Shown here piece after piece: positions 9,405 through 21,449 of a stretch of 64,000 nucleotides of DNA. The DNA lies in NCBI GenBank assembly GCA_013339895.1, contig JABACO010000001.1, positions 21,194,423 to 21,258,422 on the forward strand, given 5' to 3'. Within the stretch, counting starts at the first letter, position 1. Every line of letters starts with the position of its first letter. The position numbers were made by a program, and so were the translations under genes. The notes under the pieces were generated by a model. The model saw only the letters and a program-made list of their open reading frames with translations. It did no database searches and was not told the DNA's origin. This stretch comes from Ephydatia muelleri. Lineage: Eukaryota > Porifera > Demospongiae > Spongillida > Spongillidae.

Positions 9405-10378
9405 CTATAACTTGCACTCTGTCTGTGGTTCAGGCCATACCGAGTTTGAAGACTTGATGCAGTCACTAATGGCCGCTACAATCGTACAGCGGATAGTTTT
9501 GTGGATGGTGATGAACAGGATAAGAAGATAGAATGGCTCAACTCCCAAAAACAGGGTCAGCATCACATTGGCTATAGTATCTTCGGGTGTGGTGGTCCAA
9601 TAAATGAACGCTGGCAATGTAACGATTTTGTTGTCATGGTAGTGACATTCATAATAAGAACAGATTTAGTGACTCTGTTGTCGTTGTCTGTTTCTACGAT
9701 GCCATTTTTTACAGTGCGATACGTCATGTACGATGTGACCAGAGTGATAACCATGGGAACAACGTGTCCCAATAGTAGTAGAATTCGAACAGTGTGTTCG
9801 GCTCTTGTAAGTGCAAAGAGCAATCCAGTGACCTGATTGACGGTCGCATTCCACAGCCCAAGTGCGATATGCACAATGGAGAATCCCATAGCAAGGGACA
9901 TAAGTAGGGCGAACGCTGAAAGCACGTTGCGAGTCGACACTCGCTTTAGACCGTATTTGATGATCAGAAATTGAACGGTAGCGATCAGTCCAATGGAAAA
10001 CGGAATGAGATATTGTTGTGAAACTGTAATAATAAGCACAGTGATAAGTAGAAATCGAATATTACAGCTTCCGATTGTGGGTTGGTCAATTAGTACAGAT
10101 AAGCCGACAAGTAGGTTCAGTGGGATAGATAGGACCATTAATGATGCTGCCACTGAAGTCATCAGTGCGGAGACTGGATCTCGCAACATCTTACTCCGAT
10201 ACAAGCAGTAAATCACCACCGATCCAAGCAGTAGCTTCAATATGAATATGGCGAACTCTAGGATCGCAAAGATTGTTAACACTGTTGAGTGTTCTCCACT
10301 TGCACGGGTCAAGTTATCGCTGCTGCAGTTTTGTGGAGCGATGACATCAGAACTGTTTTCTGATCTGTAGTCATTCAT
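9405..10378 (-). pseudogene. 7TM receptor family copy A, frameshifted in TM6
   Basis: This is a predicted G-protein-coupled-receptor-like membrane protein. The start MNDYRSEN (ATG at 10376-10378) is chosen because it is shared by all copies. It is followed by an extracellular tail with N-glycosylation sequons (NSS, NCS, NLT). Hydrophobic segments follow: TM1 about VLTIFAILEFAIFILKLL, TM2 about SLMVLSIPLNLLVGLSVL, TM3 ending LIIKYGLKRV, then TM4 to TM7. A cysteine before TM3 (GSC) fits the class A disulfide position. The DRY motif is absent; KYG takes its place. A deletion of about 15-16 bases near 9620, relative to copy C, shifts the frame in TM6, so the tail (EPFYLLILFITIHKTIR to the stop at 9405) is in another frame. 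Likely a pseudogene. Confidence 0.75.
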
Positions 10379-10439
10379 CTGTATACAAACGCCGATCGAG
10401 TGGGAGTTCACTATCTCATTTGTCAATTTGTATTTAAGC

Positions 10440-10620
10440 CATTCGTGATACAAACATGTAAGCATACCTGTAACAACACGTCACCTAGAGTGCTAGTTTT
10501 ATGGTGTAAGAAAATGACAACAATAGACTTGTGGAATGAAACGCGACAAAGCGTTATCAGCTTCCCCATCAGCCCGTGATGGACCCACGAAATTCACTAG
10601 TCATGCGCAATGGGAGGAAC
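10440..10620 (-). promoter_or_regulatory. Conserved 5' flank of receptor copy A
   Basis: About 175 bases upstream of the receptor start are nearly identical in copies A, B (17575-17760), C (34315-34510) and, inverted, D (53640-53830). They include the complement of TGTTGTTACAG|GTATGC, which looks like a splice acceptor or donor, and a run CACGTCACCT. The conservation shows that the duplicated unit includes the 5' untranslated or promoter region. The functional reading is an inference. Confidence 0.5.
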
Positions 10621-12030
10621 CAAGACTTCTGCAATAACTTATAATAATTGCAATAATTCGTTTCATTCCTAGAAAAGGATAATCTGCTACTTGAGGCCTG
10701 GACATTCTCGCACAGCGAAACCATTACATTGAGACGGTAACGTCTCATCACGTGACCTTACCCGTCACTCAGATGTAGGCGGATACCGTTGATATCAATA
10801 CCAACGGTCCGTCTGTGGACGGAGAGTGGACGGCAACGTCCTTCCCCTCCGTCGCTCTGTCACGTCTTTAAACGTTATAATCCGTCAGTCCGGGAAATCC
10901 ACGGTTAAAGGCGGTTCGCTTTTTACCGCATCGTACCGTCAGTACGTAAGGTTGGATTTCTGGCTACCGGTACTACAGCGGTACCGCTTCTACTTTCTAT
11001 CCATGCAGCTTTATCGTATACGTGCACCATCCCATTCACTTTTCTCAGGGTTAGTTCTTCAAAAAACCATATACAAATACAAATGCATATAAAAAGGAAG
11101 AGCAAGTGTCAGTTTTGCTTGGTCTCCACATTAGGCAAAAAGCCGGATTCCGTTCTGTTGAAAGATAATTATGTATAGCATCAATCATGAATGCATGAAC
11201 CACAGAAGTACTTGCTTACACATTTGCGCCGATATTGACAATCTGTGCGCGATGACACTGCATGGCACAAACGTGGAGCCACTCACGTAATCAAACGTTC
11301 ATCTTGTGTAAAAAGTCACAGATGAGAAAAAAAGTGACCCTTGTACATACCTCATTGCGTTCCAAAGCCAAAAAAAATAAAGGTGGCTGGCTGGGTAGAG
11401 GAAATACAATTAAATAACGTACCAATAATACGTTACACCTATGTTCGCGTTACAACCTATTCCTGTAGATGGAAGAAAAGTGGCACTTACGCAGCACTCA
11501 GTATGTGGCGAATCAACATGTTTATTCGGATCCATAAGTTCCACGCCAATCTTTGAACCTGTAAGTTGCTATAAGGAGGACAAAGGCCGATAGCGAAACG
11601 CTTACCATATCGTGCTCTTTGCTGCGCTGATGCACGTTGTACTTTGGCGCCAAAATAGGTTGCGATAATATAGGTAACATCCATCGGCTACACCACTGTT
11701 TCCCCGCCAAAAACCTATTATTAATAGTCACGTGGATTGGTCAAGGGATAGTTATAGTTGAATTAACCAGCAACTGTCAATCAATTGCAATTAGCGAGAT
11801 TATACCGCTTGTTATTGGTATGCGATGTGTTGCCATGGCAATGAGGTAACAGTCCAGTACATGTATGTGCGATTTAAATCTTTTATCAGCCTTGAAATTG
11901 ATTCATTAAGGTCCAATACAAGAATGCAGAACATACAACATGTACATGGAATCAGTTTTAGTTTGAGTGACATAATCCTTTATCCCTACACATGTAAAGA
12001 ATGAACGAAGTACTTCTATAATGTTGCACA
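10621..12030. other. Intergenic, no recognised gene
   Basis: At 10730-10990 there is a GC-richer patch of repeated ACGGT/ACCGT motifs, similar to 14440-14600 and to the ends of the hAT element at 25913-26876. It is probably a degraded hAT-like MITE. The remaining 1 kb shows only short frames without homology that I recognise. Confidence 0.35.
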
Positions 12031-14012
12031 CAACCACACACGTCACACAAACAGGCACACATCACACACAGGCACACATCACACAAGGCATACATCACAC
12101 ATAGGCACACATCACACATAGGCACACATCACACAGAGGCACACATCACACAGAGGCACACATCACACAGGATACATAACACAGAGGCACCATCACACAG
12201 GTACACATCACACAGGCACACATCACACAGAGGCACACATCACAGAGGCACTCATCACTAAGGCTACAAACACACACAGGCACACATCACACACAGGCAC
12301 ACATCACACCAACAGGCACACATCACACCAACAGGCACACATCACACAGGCACACATCACACAGGCACACATCATACAGGCACACATCACACAAGCACAC
12401 ATCAACAGACACACATCACACACAGGCACACATCACACACAGGCACACATCACACAAACAGGCACACATCACACACAGGCATACATCACACATAGGCATA
12501 AATGACACACAGGCACAAATCACAAAGGCACACATAATAAAGAGGTACACATCACACATAGGCACACATCACACAGGCACACATCACACACAGAGGCACA
12601 CATCACACAGGCACGCATAACACAGAAGCACCATCGCACAGGTACACATCACACAGACACACATCACACACAGGCACACATCACACAAACAGGCACACAT
12701 CACACACAGGCATACATCATGCACAGGCACAAATGACACACAGGCACAAATCACACAGGCACACATCACACATAGGCACAAATCACACATCACACAGGCA
12801 CACACAGAGGCACACATCACACAGGCACACATCACACAGGCACACATCACACAGGCACATGTCACACACAGACACACATTACACATAGACACTCATCACT
12901 AAGGCTACATATCACACAGAGGCACACATCACACACATGCACACATCACACACATGCACACATCACACAGGCACATATCACACACAAGTTACACATATTG
13001 GCACACATTACAGACAGGCACACATCACACAGAGGTATGCACACAGACACACATAGCACACAGCCACACATCACACGCAGACACACATCACATATAGGCA
13101 CACATTACTAAGGCTACAGGCACACATGACACATAGGCACATATCACACACAGGCACACATCACACACAGGTTACACATATTGGCACACATTACACACAC
13201 ATCACACATAGGCACACATCACACATAGGCACACATCACACAGAGGCACACATCACACAGAGGCATGTGTATATCACACACAGGCACACATCACACGCAG
13301 GCATACATCACACACAGCCACATCACACACAGGCACACATCGCACATAGGCACACATCACACAGGCACAGATCACACATCTCACACAGGCACAGGCACAC
13401 ATCACATAGGCACACATCGCACACAGGCACACATCACACACACAGGCACACATCACACACAGAGGCACACATCACACACAGCCACACATCACACACAGGC
13501 ACTCATCACTAAGGTTACACATCACACACAAGCACACATCACACACAAGGACACATCATAAACAGAGGAACACATCACACAGGCACTCATCACTAAGGCT
13601 ACACATTACAGAGAGGCAAACATCACACACGGGCACTCATCACACACAGCAATACATCACACAGAGGCCAGTGCACATTACTCAGAGGCACACATCACGC
13701 ACAGAGCCTAGGCACACATAACACATAGGGACACATCACACAGAGGCACGTGTACATCACAAATCACACACAGGAACACATCACACAGAGGCTTGTGTAC
13801 ATCACACACAGGCTACACATATTGGCACACATTACACACAGGGACACATGTATCATAAACAGAGGCGCATATACACAGAGGCACTCATCACTAAGGCTAC
13901 ATATTACACAGAGGCACACATTGACACAGAGGCACACATCAACACACAGGCACACATACACAGTGGCACACATCTCACACAGAGGCACACATCACATACA
14001 CACACAGGCAAC
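12031..14012 (+). repeat. 2 kb minisatellite, unit about 15-19 bp (GGCACACATCACACA)
   Basis: More than 100 imperfect copies of GGCACACATCACACA, with variable CA, CATA and CAGA linkers, fill the stretch. A longer-order variant (CACTCATCACTAAGGCTACA) recurs near 12250, 12890, 13110, 13505, 13585 and 13880. Long histidine/threonine- or valine/cysteine-rich frames on both strands are by-products. It lies between receptor copies A and B. Confidence 0.95.
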
Positions 14013-15155
14013 TGGTGCCATTTATAGTTATGGAGTCCTTGCTGTAAAGATTCTTTACTTGATGACGAATCTGTCTCAGATGTCCTGTCTGCCATAGTAC
14101 CGGTACCCGGTACGTCTGTATAATAAAAAAGGATACAATTAGCTGCTAACAGCTACCGCTCAGAACTAGCTATATCTCGCGAATCGAGTATACGCATATG
14201 CAGCTGCGCATATGCATACATAATCGGTGCACGTGTATGATATACGATACATACCTTCCGCTAGAAGCTGTTGTTTAGCTTGAAGAGAACTATCAGCTTT
14301 GGATGACGACTCTACTAGCATTTGGTGTTCAAAAAATGTAGCTCTACACATGTATTCCCCGCAGTGGTGACAGTAACGTCACTTGCCGCTCATTTTTTGA
14401 ATTCGGAAGGAGTTACTTGTATCACGTGACCATGCGTCAATAATAGTGGAGGACGCGGTACCGTGCGGTAGCGTTCGTCGATTACCGTTCATAAATACAC
14501 GGATACCGTCACTAAACGTTTCCGTGAAATTTACGTCGAAGTCCGTCTTGATCGAAAGTGACGGGGCACCGTTGCAACCCGTCTCCGGATAGCGGTTTCG
14601 CTGTGTCGGGTTGTGCCAATACACGGTCCAGCAAAGCATTCAACACGCTAGCGCTGATAGTAGCGTTCCGCTTGCAACCGGGTGCAAGTAGTTGCTTCGC
14701 TACCTCAAATCTACTCAGAAAGGTTTCCTCAGAGGAAAAGGATCCATGCAGATGCAGTCTATAGCTATAGAGTACGTATCGTCTGGTGAAGAGGTCGCCA
14801 TTATACGAACATGTGATCCACAGTTTGTTAACTTAGTGTTATTAACTTCAGAAATGGTGTTATTGTACGATATGGCATTCAAAACATGCATGTGTACTTG
14901 AAGTTATACGCGCCAAGCCTCTAGCTCTATGTATAAATGTGGCCACCATTTAAAATCTAAAACAGCCGCACGCCGGTGTCACGAAATAGATGATCCCCGT
15001 AAACATTTATCCTTCGGGTAATGTATTTATTCGTCCTGATAAATTAATCCGGAATAGTTTATCCGCCGTCAGAATAAACCATCCCCCTTATTGACAAGGA
15101 TCCAAATACACAACTGAAACAAAACAACCACATTTACTTCAGATTGCAATTGTTG
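14013..15155. other. Intergenic; degraded hAT-like patch and a GCCGGTGTCAC family member
   Basis: 14440-14640 contains ACGGT-rich sequence like that at 10730. From 14970 a repeat begins (GCCGGTGTCACGAAATAGAT, then several TTATCC/GGATAA motifs) that recurs near 54864 and inverted at about 59060-59113. No gene is recognised. Confidence 0.4.
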
Positions 15156-15159
15156 CGAG

Positions 15160-15160
15160 T

Positions 15161-15202
<42 letters not shown>

Positions 15203-15203
15203 T
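15160..15203 (+). repeat. (TG)n microsatellite
   Basis: Pure TG/GT dinucleotide run of about 40 bases. Confidence 0.95.
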
Positions 15204-15690
15204 GTCTGCGCGCGTACACATGCAGGCTGTGCGTGCGTCGTATGCGTGTGCTTCTTCAATCTGTGTTTGTGCAAGGATTGCAATACTTGTAACAAACTTT
15301 TGTTTGCATGTGAGTGCGCGTGCACGTGACGTGCATGTGTAGTGCGTACAGGTATACGCGTGCCCACCTGTTCCACCCATAAATTTAGTATCATTTAGTA
15401 TCATTGCACTGAGCCAATATCAGATAACAAGCACACCTCGAGGCCAAGATCTTTGCTTATCACCTATGCTCTCAAGGAACCGCATCATATCGGCATTGTA
15501 TTCTTCAGTTCCATCAGTGCACCTTGTGCGTTCAGTAGAAATGAAACAGGGTCTATACAACAGCAACAGTCAATCTCTATTTCAGATACTTCAAAAGCAT
15601 ATGAACATTTTTAGTTTATATAGCATGATCCCCATCTCAGAGCTACGTGCACTGCTTCTATGCAGGCAGGAAGTAATTACTATTCATCGT
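15204..15690. other. Intergenic, no recognised gene
   Basis: GT-rich sequence, then unique sequence. A 77-codon plus-strand frame at 15466-15699 has no family resemblance. Confidence 0.3.
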
Positions 15691-15809
15691 GCTCGATAAA
15701 GAGGATGGGGGGATAGTCTATTCCAAGAAAGGATGATCTATTCCGGAATAATCTATCACAGGAGGATTGATTATTCCAGAGTAGAACATCCGGGGGGGGG
15801 GGGGGTAAA

Positions 15810-16482
15810 ATTATTGGGGGATAAATTTTTGGATCCAAGCTCCTTTTATACGGCTTTAAGAGTCGCCATGATTATACGAGGTTATTACAATCAATTAATC
15901 GCGATTAAATATCGCGATTAAAGGTCTTATATCGCGATTAGGCGATTACGGCCTAATACGTAATCGCGGCAACACTGGAGCTATGTGACGGATTGTATCA
16001 TTGTGATGTAATGTCTTGCGCATGTGTGTGTGATTGGTTGTTCCTTTTTGAGAGTCACATGTGTGATGGAACTCGTGTAGCTGACTGCTGTTCGGGTGGC
16101 GTGCAGGAAGGAGATCGGGCATTGTCTTAATAACCTGCGACGTTTTAAAGGTAGAAGCAAAGTTAATGAATATGACTTGCTGATTATTTCGTCACAGTAA
16201 CCTAGCAATATAGAGAAACCTACTCATACTAGATCGGTGTTTGTATACAGATGAATAACTACTGATCAGAAAACAATTCTGAAGTCATCACTACACAAAA
16301 CTGCAGCAGCTGTAACTTCACCGTGCAAGTGGAGGTCACAAAACAGTATTAACAATTTTGCGATCCTAGAGTTCATACTGAAGCTACTACTTGGATGGGT
16401 GGTGATTTACTGCTTGTATCGGAGCAAGATGTTGCGAGATCCAGTCTCCGCACTGGTGACTTCAGTGACAGCATCATTATAA
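15810..16482 (+). repeat. Segmental duplication, inverted copy at 54204-54860
   Basis: The block runs from GGATCCAAGCTCCTTTTATACGG through a TCGCGATTA-rich, hAT-like end (GCGGCAACACTG) to a truncated receptor 5' end. The same blocks occur in reverse order and orientation at 54204-54860, including TTGTTCCTTTTTGAGAGTCAC and the Met-start region of a receptor. It is one inverted, dispersed duplication of about 0.65 kb. Confidence 0.8.
16251..16482 (+). pseudogene. 7TM receptor 5' fragment, head-on to copy B
   Basis: From the ATG at 16251 the sequence follows the receptor N-terminus (ATGAATAACTAC, then the sequon region ending near CAAGTGGAGGTCAC, then TM1-TM2 DNA). It has an in-frame TGA at codon 5 and small indels. 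It stops at TCATTATAATGTTCG and meets the 3' flank of copy B, which runs the other way. It matches the minus-strand fragment at 54204-54390. Confidence 0.8.
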
Positions 16483-16505
16483 TGTTCGTTTGAAGCATGA
16501 AACCT

Positions 16506-17497
16506 CTATAACTTGCACTCTGTCTGTCGCGAAACTGGTTCAGGCCATACCGAGTTGGGAGACTTGATGCAGCCACTAATGGCCGCAACAATCGTACGGC
16601 GGATGGATTTGTGGATGGTGATGAACAGGATAAGAACGTAAAATGGCTCAACTCCAAAAAAACAGCATCACACTGGCTATAGTATCTTCGGGTGTGGTGG
16701 CCCAATAAGCGAATGCTGGTGATGTAACGGTTTTGCTGAACAAATCCGTTGCAATGGTAGTGACATTCATAATAAGAACAGATTTAGTGACTCTGTTGTC
16801 GTTGTCTGTTTCGATGATGCCATTTTTTACAGTGCGATACGTCATGTACGATGTGACCAGAGTGATAACAAACGGAACACCGTGTCCCAATAGTAGTAGT
16901 ACAACTAGAACAGCCTGAGTGGGTTCGGCGCTTGTAAGTGCAAAGAGCAATCCAGAGATCTGAGTGACGGTCGCATTCCACAGCGCAACTGAGCAATGCA
17001 CAATGGAGAATCCCATAGCAAAGGACATAAGTAGGGCGAACGCTGAAAGCACGTTGCGGGTCGATACTCGCTTTAGACCGTATTTGATGATCAGAAATTG
17101 AACGGTAGCGATCAGTCCAATGGAAAACGGAATGAGATATTCTTGTGAAACTGCAATAATAAGCACAGTGACAAGTAGAAACCGAATAATACAGCTTCCG
17201 ATTGCGGGTTGGTCAATTAGTACAGATAAGCCGACAAGCAGGTTCAGTGGGATTGATAGGATCATTAATGATGCTGCCACCGAAGCCATCAGTGCGGAGA
17301 CTGGATCTCGCAACATCTTACTGCGATACAAGCAGTAAATGACCACGCATCCAAGCAGTAGCTTCAGCATGAATATGGCGAACTCTAGGATCGCAAAGAT
17401 TGTTAACACTACCTCCACTTGCACGGGTCAAGTTATAGCTGCTGCAGTTTTGCGGAGCGATGACATCAGAACTGTTTTCTGATCCGTAGTTATTCAT
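16506..17497 (-). pseudogene. 7TM receptor family copy B, two frameshifts
   Basis: It has the same architecture as copies A and C. The start MNNYGSEN is at 17495-17497. Sequons in the N-terminal tail, seven hydrophobic segments, KYGLKRV after TM3 and VSRQTECKL at the end are all present. An 8-base deletion near 17410 (compared with copies A and C) shifts the frame just before TM1. A second small deletion near 16650, in the CTCCAAAAAAACAGC stretch, shifts it in TM7. The uninterrupted middle frame is 16648-17424. Compared with copy C, most substitutions are conservative, so the gene decayed recently. It is not expected to give a full receptor. Confidence 0.8.
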
Positions 17498-17574
17498 CTG
17501 TGTACAAACGCCAATCGAGTGGGAGTCCCTTTGGGGTCGTTTTCCCTATCAATTTATATTTAAGCCATTCGTGA

Positions 17575-17940
17575 TACAGTGTCGACAAACATGAGCATAC
17601 CTGTAACAACACGTCACCTCGAGTGCTAGTTTTATGGTGTAAGAAAATGACAACAGACTTGTGGAATGAAATGCGACAAAACGTTATCAGCTTCCCCATC
17701 AGCCCGTGATGGACCCACGAAACTCACTAGTCATGCGCAATGGGAGGGACCAAGACTGCCGCTCTAAAAATGCATGCATGCTTTAAACACTGTAAGATTT
17801 ATTTCAATATAGCGAACGATGAAGTTAAAACGTGACATGAAGATATACATGCATGTAACACGCGGTCCATAAAAGGCGAAGTGTGAATAGCACGATGCAT
17901 ATAGTTGTTACTAAAATATAGTGTGTGTGTGTTTTTTTTT
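17575..17940 (-). promoter_or_regulatory. Conserved upstream segment of receptor copy B
   Basis: About 360 bases match 34315-34720 upstream of copy C and, inverted, 53470-53830 at fragment D. Shared stretches include CATCAGCCCGTGATGGACCC, GCCGCTCTAAAAATG, TAACACGCGGTCCATAAAAG and a T run before AATCGACTGTTTCTTAATC. This shows the extent of the duplicated receptor unit. Its role as promoter is inferred. Confidence 0.5.
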
Positions 17941-19480
17941 TTTTTTAATCGACTGTTTCTTAATCTACAGTCACAGGCCGTGTGTATACTGTGGATTTCA
18001 TTATAATGTAGTTGTCCAAAAAAAATAAATCAAGAATATAATTGAACAGAAAAATGACTAAAGGATAATCTGATTGCACAAAGGTGTTTTGATATTGTCT
18101 GGCAATAACACAGGAAATGGATGATAGTTAATTTACTTCAATTGCTAAGATATATTAATATTTATTGACCCCTCTCCAAAATTGACATTCAGAATGATTT
18201 CTCCCTGGCCATTGTATAAATTGAAACGAAATTCACTTGATCAACACTGCCTATCGCTTAGCCGAGTCGGTTTTCCAAACCCGGTTAAAGGTAAGGCATT
18301 TTACTGCTTGAGACGCCATTTTGAGACCCTCTAAGGTTAGCATCACCATTTTGCGTTGCGCTCTTAAAAACGTACAAGTCCCAGGATTATACTGGCGGAG
18401 GCAAGAAATAATGGGCTCCAGCTGGATCTGACTTCATATATCGGAAGTTTTGCTAGAAACTTCCATGTAGGAATTGACCCCCGACTATGAAGTCATTATA
18501 AAAACACGCGACTTAGAGACTTCCGCCGATCGGATCGTTTTAGCTTGTTGTTTTAAATCGAACGAGAAGACAAAAATGAGCAGTTTCGTCGTTGTTTTAT
18601 GTGGTAAAACCGCGCGGTTGTAGAGAACAAAAGGGTACTGCCCGTCTTCGTACCCATGAGGTCCCGGTGTCACTGGAAATTCTGTCGCTAGGAAATACTG
18701 TCGTGGCCACAATATTTTCTAAGGAAATTGTGTCGCTTTTAGTTTAATTAAACGTAGCGACAATGGTCAATGTGCGGAAGAAAGCTTTGGTATTCTCTTT
18801 CTTCATATGCAGAAATCAGTCGGAAATTGATTACCCTTTTTATGTTCCTTTCGCTTTTCCCGAGTTTACAAAGGCTTACTAACGGGTTAATCAATTAGGC
18901 GGTAAAAAACATTATTGATGTTATCTACACTTAGGCTGAACGTAAATACGCGGTGCACCAGCTGCACGCGCACTACAATTTTATATACGTTTGTGACCTC
19001 GCAGTATGGTACAAGTGCATTAATCAACATACTCTATTGCACCAGCTATGTGTGCAATTGGCTCCCAGGCTGACACAGGTGACAGATGTCCAAATACAGA
19101 AACATTCTGAATATAATACATGTGTTATATTGATTGGCAGCTTTGTCATATGCATGGAGTAGTGTTAATTTAAGTTGGCATAAGCAGCTGATAAGCAATA
19201 AAACTGGCTATACATGTATAGACTTAAAAACTGGGAAATATAAAACATCGGAAACACCTTGAAAAAGCTAGGTAATCGTTGGCAAATTAATAGTGCGTTA
19301 ATTGCCAATATCATTTCTAATAACCAATATCCAAGTTGCCATAAACTCGATTAGGCTTTTTTTCACAGTCGAGATGATTTATAAAAAAGGATACACACCC
19401 TAATACATGCTGACTTACTTCCAAGTAAAATGACGTGGTAGAAAAACATAATTAGTTTCACTTAGTTTTCTCCAAAACGA
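17941..19480. other. Intergenic, no recognised gene
   Basis: AT-rich single-copy-looking sequence. At 18664 a CCCGGTGTCAC motif resembles the head of the repeat family at 14974, 54864 and 59100. Short frames only. Confidence 0.3.
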
Positions 19481-19481
19481 G

Positions 19482-19845
19482 CACATCTTGGACGAGACAA
19501 AACTGAAGATAAGATTGTAGCAAGATTATATTGGAAGGATATGGTTAATGAGATTCGTGAATTTGTGAAAACTTGTGACGTATGTCAGAGAAACAATGAT
19601 GTTAAGTTCATCAAAGCTGATGCAGCACTCCATCCAATTCCTGTGAAATCAAAAGTTTGGTACCAGGTATATAACTGTTGATTTCCTAATAACAGTATAC
19701 TTGAATGATGTATTTTCATAGGTTGGCATCGATCTAATCGGGCCTCTCCCAGTAACTGCTCAGGGAAAGAAGTATATTGTTAATTTGATGGACTATTTCT
19801 CTAAATGGCCAGAAGTACAGGCTATAAAGGATAAGAGTGCAGTGT
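19482..19845 (+). pseudogene. GIN/KRBA2-like integrase gene fragment with a 55 bp intron
   Basis: The coding parts are HLGRDKTEDKIVARLYWKDM and CDVCQRNND, the H-H-C-C-type zinc-binding arm of an integrase. LHPIPVKSKVWYQ follows, then after an intron VGIDLIGPLPV, with the first catalytic aspartate, and DYFSKWPEVQAI. The intron at 19667-19721 has GT...AG ends and joins CAG to GTT in frame. LTR-retrotransposon integrases lack introns; the pattern fits integrase-derived genes (GIN1/KRBA2-like) or Ginger DNA transposons. The gene stops at KDKSAV, where a sequence homologous to the 5' LTR end of the Gmr1-like element begins (19854). The rest of the core is absent here. Confidence 0.8.
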
Positions 19846-19853
19846 TGCCATTT

Positions 19854-20000
19854 TGTGAACGCGCGAGCAGTATTCAGTATTATAGCCTGCGCCGTCGTCG
19901 CCGTTCCCCGCGACGTACACTTAAGGCAATTATTACCGCAACCCTCTTCTTAATGTAAAGTACATAGTATATATACCGAAACATACACCGGATCAATCAA
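19854..20000 (-). repeat. Candidate 3' LTR end of the Gmr1-like element
   Basis: GTGAACGCGCGAGCAGTATT at 19855 matches GTGAACGCGCAAGCAGTACT at 28746, directly upstream of the primer-binding-site-like sequence of the minus-strand element. The same short end on both outer sides is what two LTRs would give. The rest of the LTR is disrupted by the palindrome that starts near 20000, so the match is short (about 30 bases). Confidence 0.5.
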
Positions 20001-20649
20001 TCACTTTTGACCCTCACATCTTCCGATTTTGATGCAACTTCTCATATTTATTTGCCTTGATATGGATGTTAATTGTGCCTATTATCAACTTAATAACTTT
20101 AATGGTTTACGATATATATCTTCCTGAATAATTGATTTTTTACCAAACATTGCAACTTGGAGGGCTCACATCTTTGTCACCACAGTGCAGATGCTGGTAT
20201 ATCAGGCATCAAATTGAAGCTCCTTCTTAGCACAACTGAACTATGTAAATCATTTTTCAGAGTGATGAAAGGGTTAAATATGAAACTTGTTTAATGTTTG
20301 CTTTATAAAAAAGAGGTCACTTGCCATATGATACTCAAGGATTTTATTTCACCATATGGTAGTCAATGATGGTCCCAATGTTTTCCAAAAATAAAAAGTT
20401 TGAGTATCGGTAACCCTTGGGCACCATGCGCAGCTAAACCTGAAGTCGCCATGTTTTTTTTTCAACTTGGTTGATTTAGCTCTAATCTAAAGTAAGTGGT
20501 GTTTACGTTGTGGGGAGCAGTATTACGTAACCGTCTTTCCACGGCTATCCAAATTGTGGTTTATTTGTTACCATCACTGCAGTTTTTTTTTTGTAACGAA
20601 TCTTTGAGCGTTTAATAGAGGCAAACTTGTGCGAACGCCAGTGTTCAGC

Positions 20650-21030
20650 CATGGAGTCGATACTGTTGCGATCCTTTCAAGTACCATCGGCGCCGTATAT
20701 ACTCGCACCTTCGAGTTGTACCAGCATCATTGATTGCAGAACACCCATCGTTCTCGCTACAAAGTGGAGTCGTAGCTTGCTGCAATTGTCTAAAAGCAAT
20801 ACGTGAGTGTTCTCCTGAGTCCAGAGCTCCTGATGTACCTTTATTAGAATGTGCAGGTCCTAGCAACGAACATGCTGGTTCTAGTGCCGGTCCTAGCAAC
20901 GAACGTGCCGGTCCTAGCAACGAACGTGCAGGTCCTAGCAACGAACGTGCCGGTCCTAGCAACGAACGTGCAGGTCCTGGTAACGAACGTGTTGGTTCTA
21001 GTGACCCAAGAGCATCTCCCAGTGCTTGGA
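20650..21030 (+). CDS. Zn-finger-like N-terminus followed by AGPSNER repeats (left palindrome arm)
   Basis: On the left arm the frame from 20730 (MIAEHPSF) carries VACCNCLKAIRECSPESRAP and then about six 7-residue repeats of the type AGPSNER, each from a 21 bp DNA unit. Upstream, the ATG at 20650 is in another frame because the left arm lacks the bases that read MSSYWSRYCCDPFKYH on the right arm. The family is a C-C-(about 35)-C-C-x-C module that I have seen at the start of transposon-associated invertebrate proteins; I cannot name its function. The frame ends in the palindrome centre. Confidence 0.45.
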
Positions 21031-21449
21031 ATGGTACTGGGAGATGCACTTGGGTCACTAGAACCAACACGTTCGTTACCAGAACCTGCACATTCTTTGC
21101 TAGGACCGGCATGTTCGTTGCTAGGACCGGCACGTTCGTTGCTAGGACCTGCACGTTCGTTGCTAGGACCGGCACGTTCGTTGCTAGGACCGGCACATTC
21201 GTTGCTAGGACCAGCATGTTCGTTGCTAGGACCTGCATATTCTAATAAAGGTACATCAGGAGCTCTGGACTCAGGAGAGCACTCACGTATTGCTTTTAGA
21301 CAATTGCAGCAAGCTACGACTCCACTTTGTAGCGAGAAAGATGGGTGTTCTGCAATCAATGATGCTGGTACAACTCGAAGGTGCGAGTATATACGGCGCC
21401 GATGGTACTTGAAAGGATCGCAACAGTATCGACTCCAATAACTGCTCAT
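21031..21449 (-). CDS. Zn-finger-like N-terminus followed by AGPSNER repeats (right palindrome arm)
   Basis: This is the mirror copy of the left-arm frame and the better preserved one. From MSSYWSRYCCDPFKYHRRR (ATG near 21447; an upstream in-frame ATG at 21473 is also possible) it runs through VACCNCLKAIRECSPESRAP into about eight repeats AGPSNE(R/H/C), then GSGNERVGSSDP, and on into the opposite arm. The cysteine pairs CC and CCNC suggest metal binding. There is no catalytic domain in the window, so this is at most a first exon. The 21 bp repeat array also gives long frames on the opposite strand (VLATNVP), which I discard. Confidence 0.5.

Noticed and set aside
9572-10465. Receptor copy A as an intact 297-residue protein from the first ATG at 10465
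   Set aside because: The conserved protein starts at 10378, and the end of that frame (after NVTTMTT) is the result of a deletion; the true TM7 is in another frame.
12584-13988. Long His/Thr-rich and Val/Cys-rich frames
   Set aside because: These are translations of the CACACATC minisatellite on both strands and contain no non-repeat domain.
16373-16705. 110-codon minus-strand frame
   Set aside because: It crosses the junction between the inverted receptor fragment and the 3' flank of copy B in the wrong frame for both.
20645-21238. Minus-strand frame with VLATNVP repeats
   Set aside because: It is the antisense of the AGPSNER array. The sense frame has a cysteine-rich N-terminus and is preferred.
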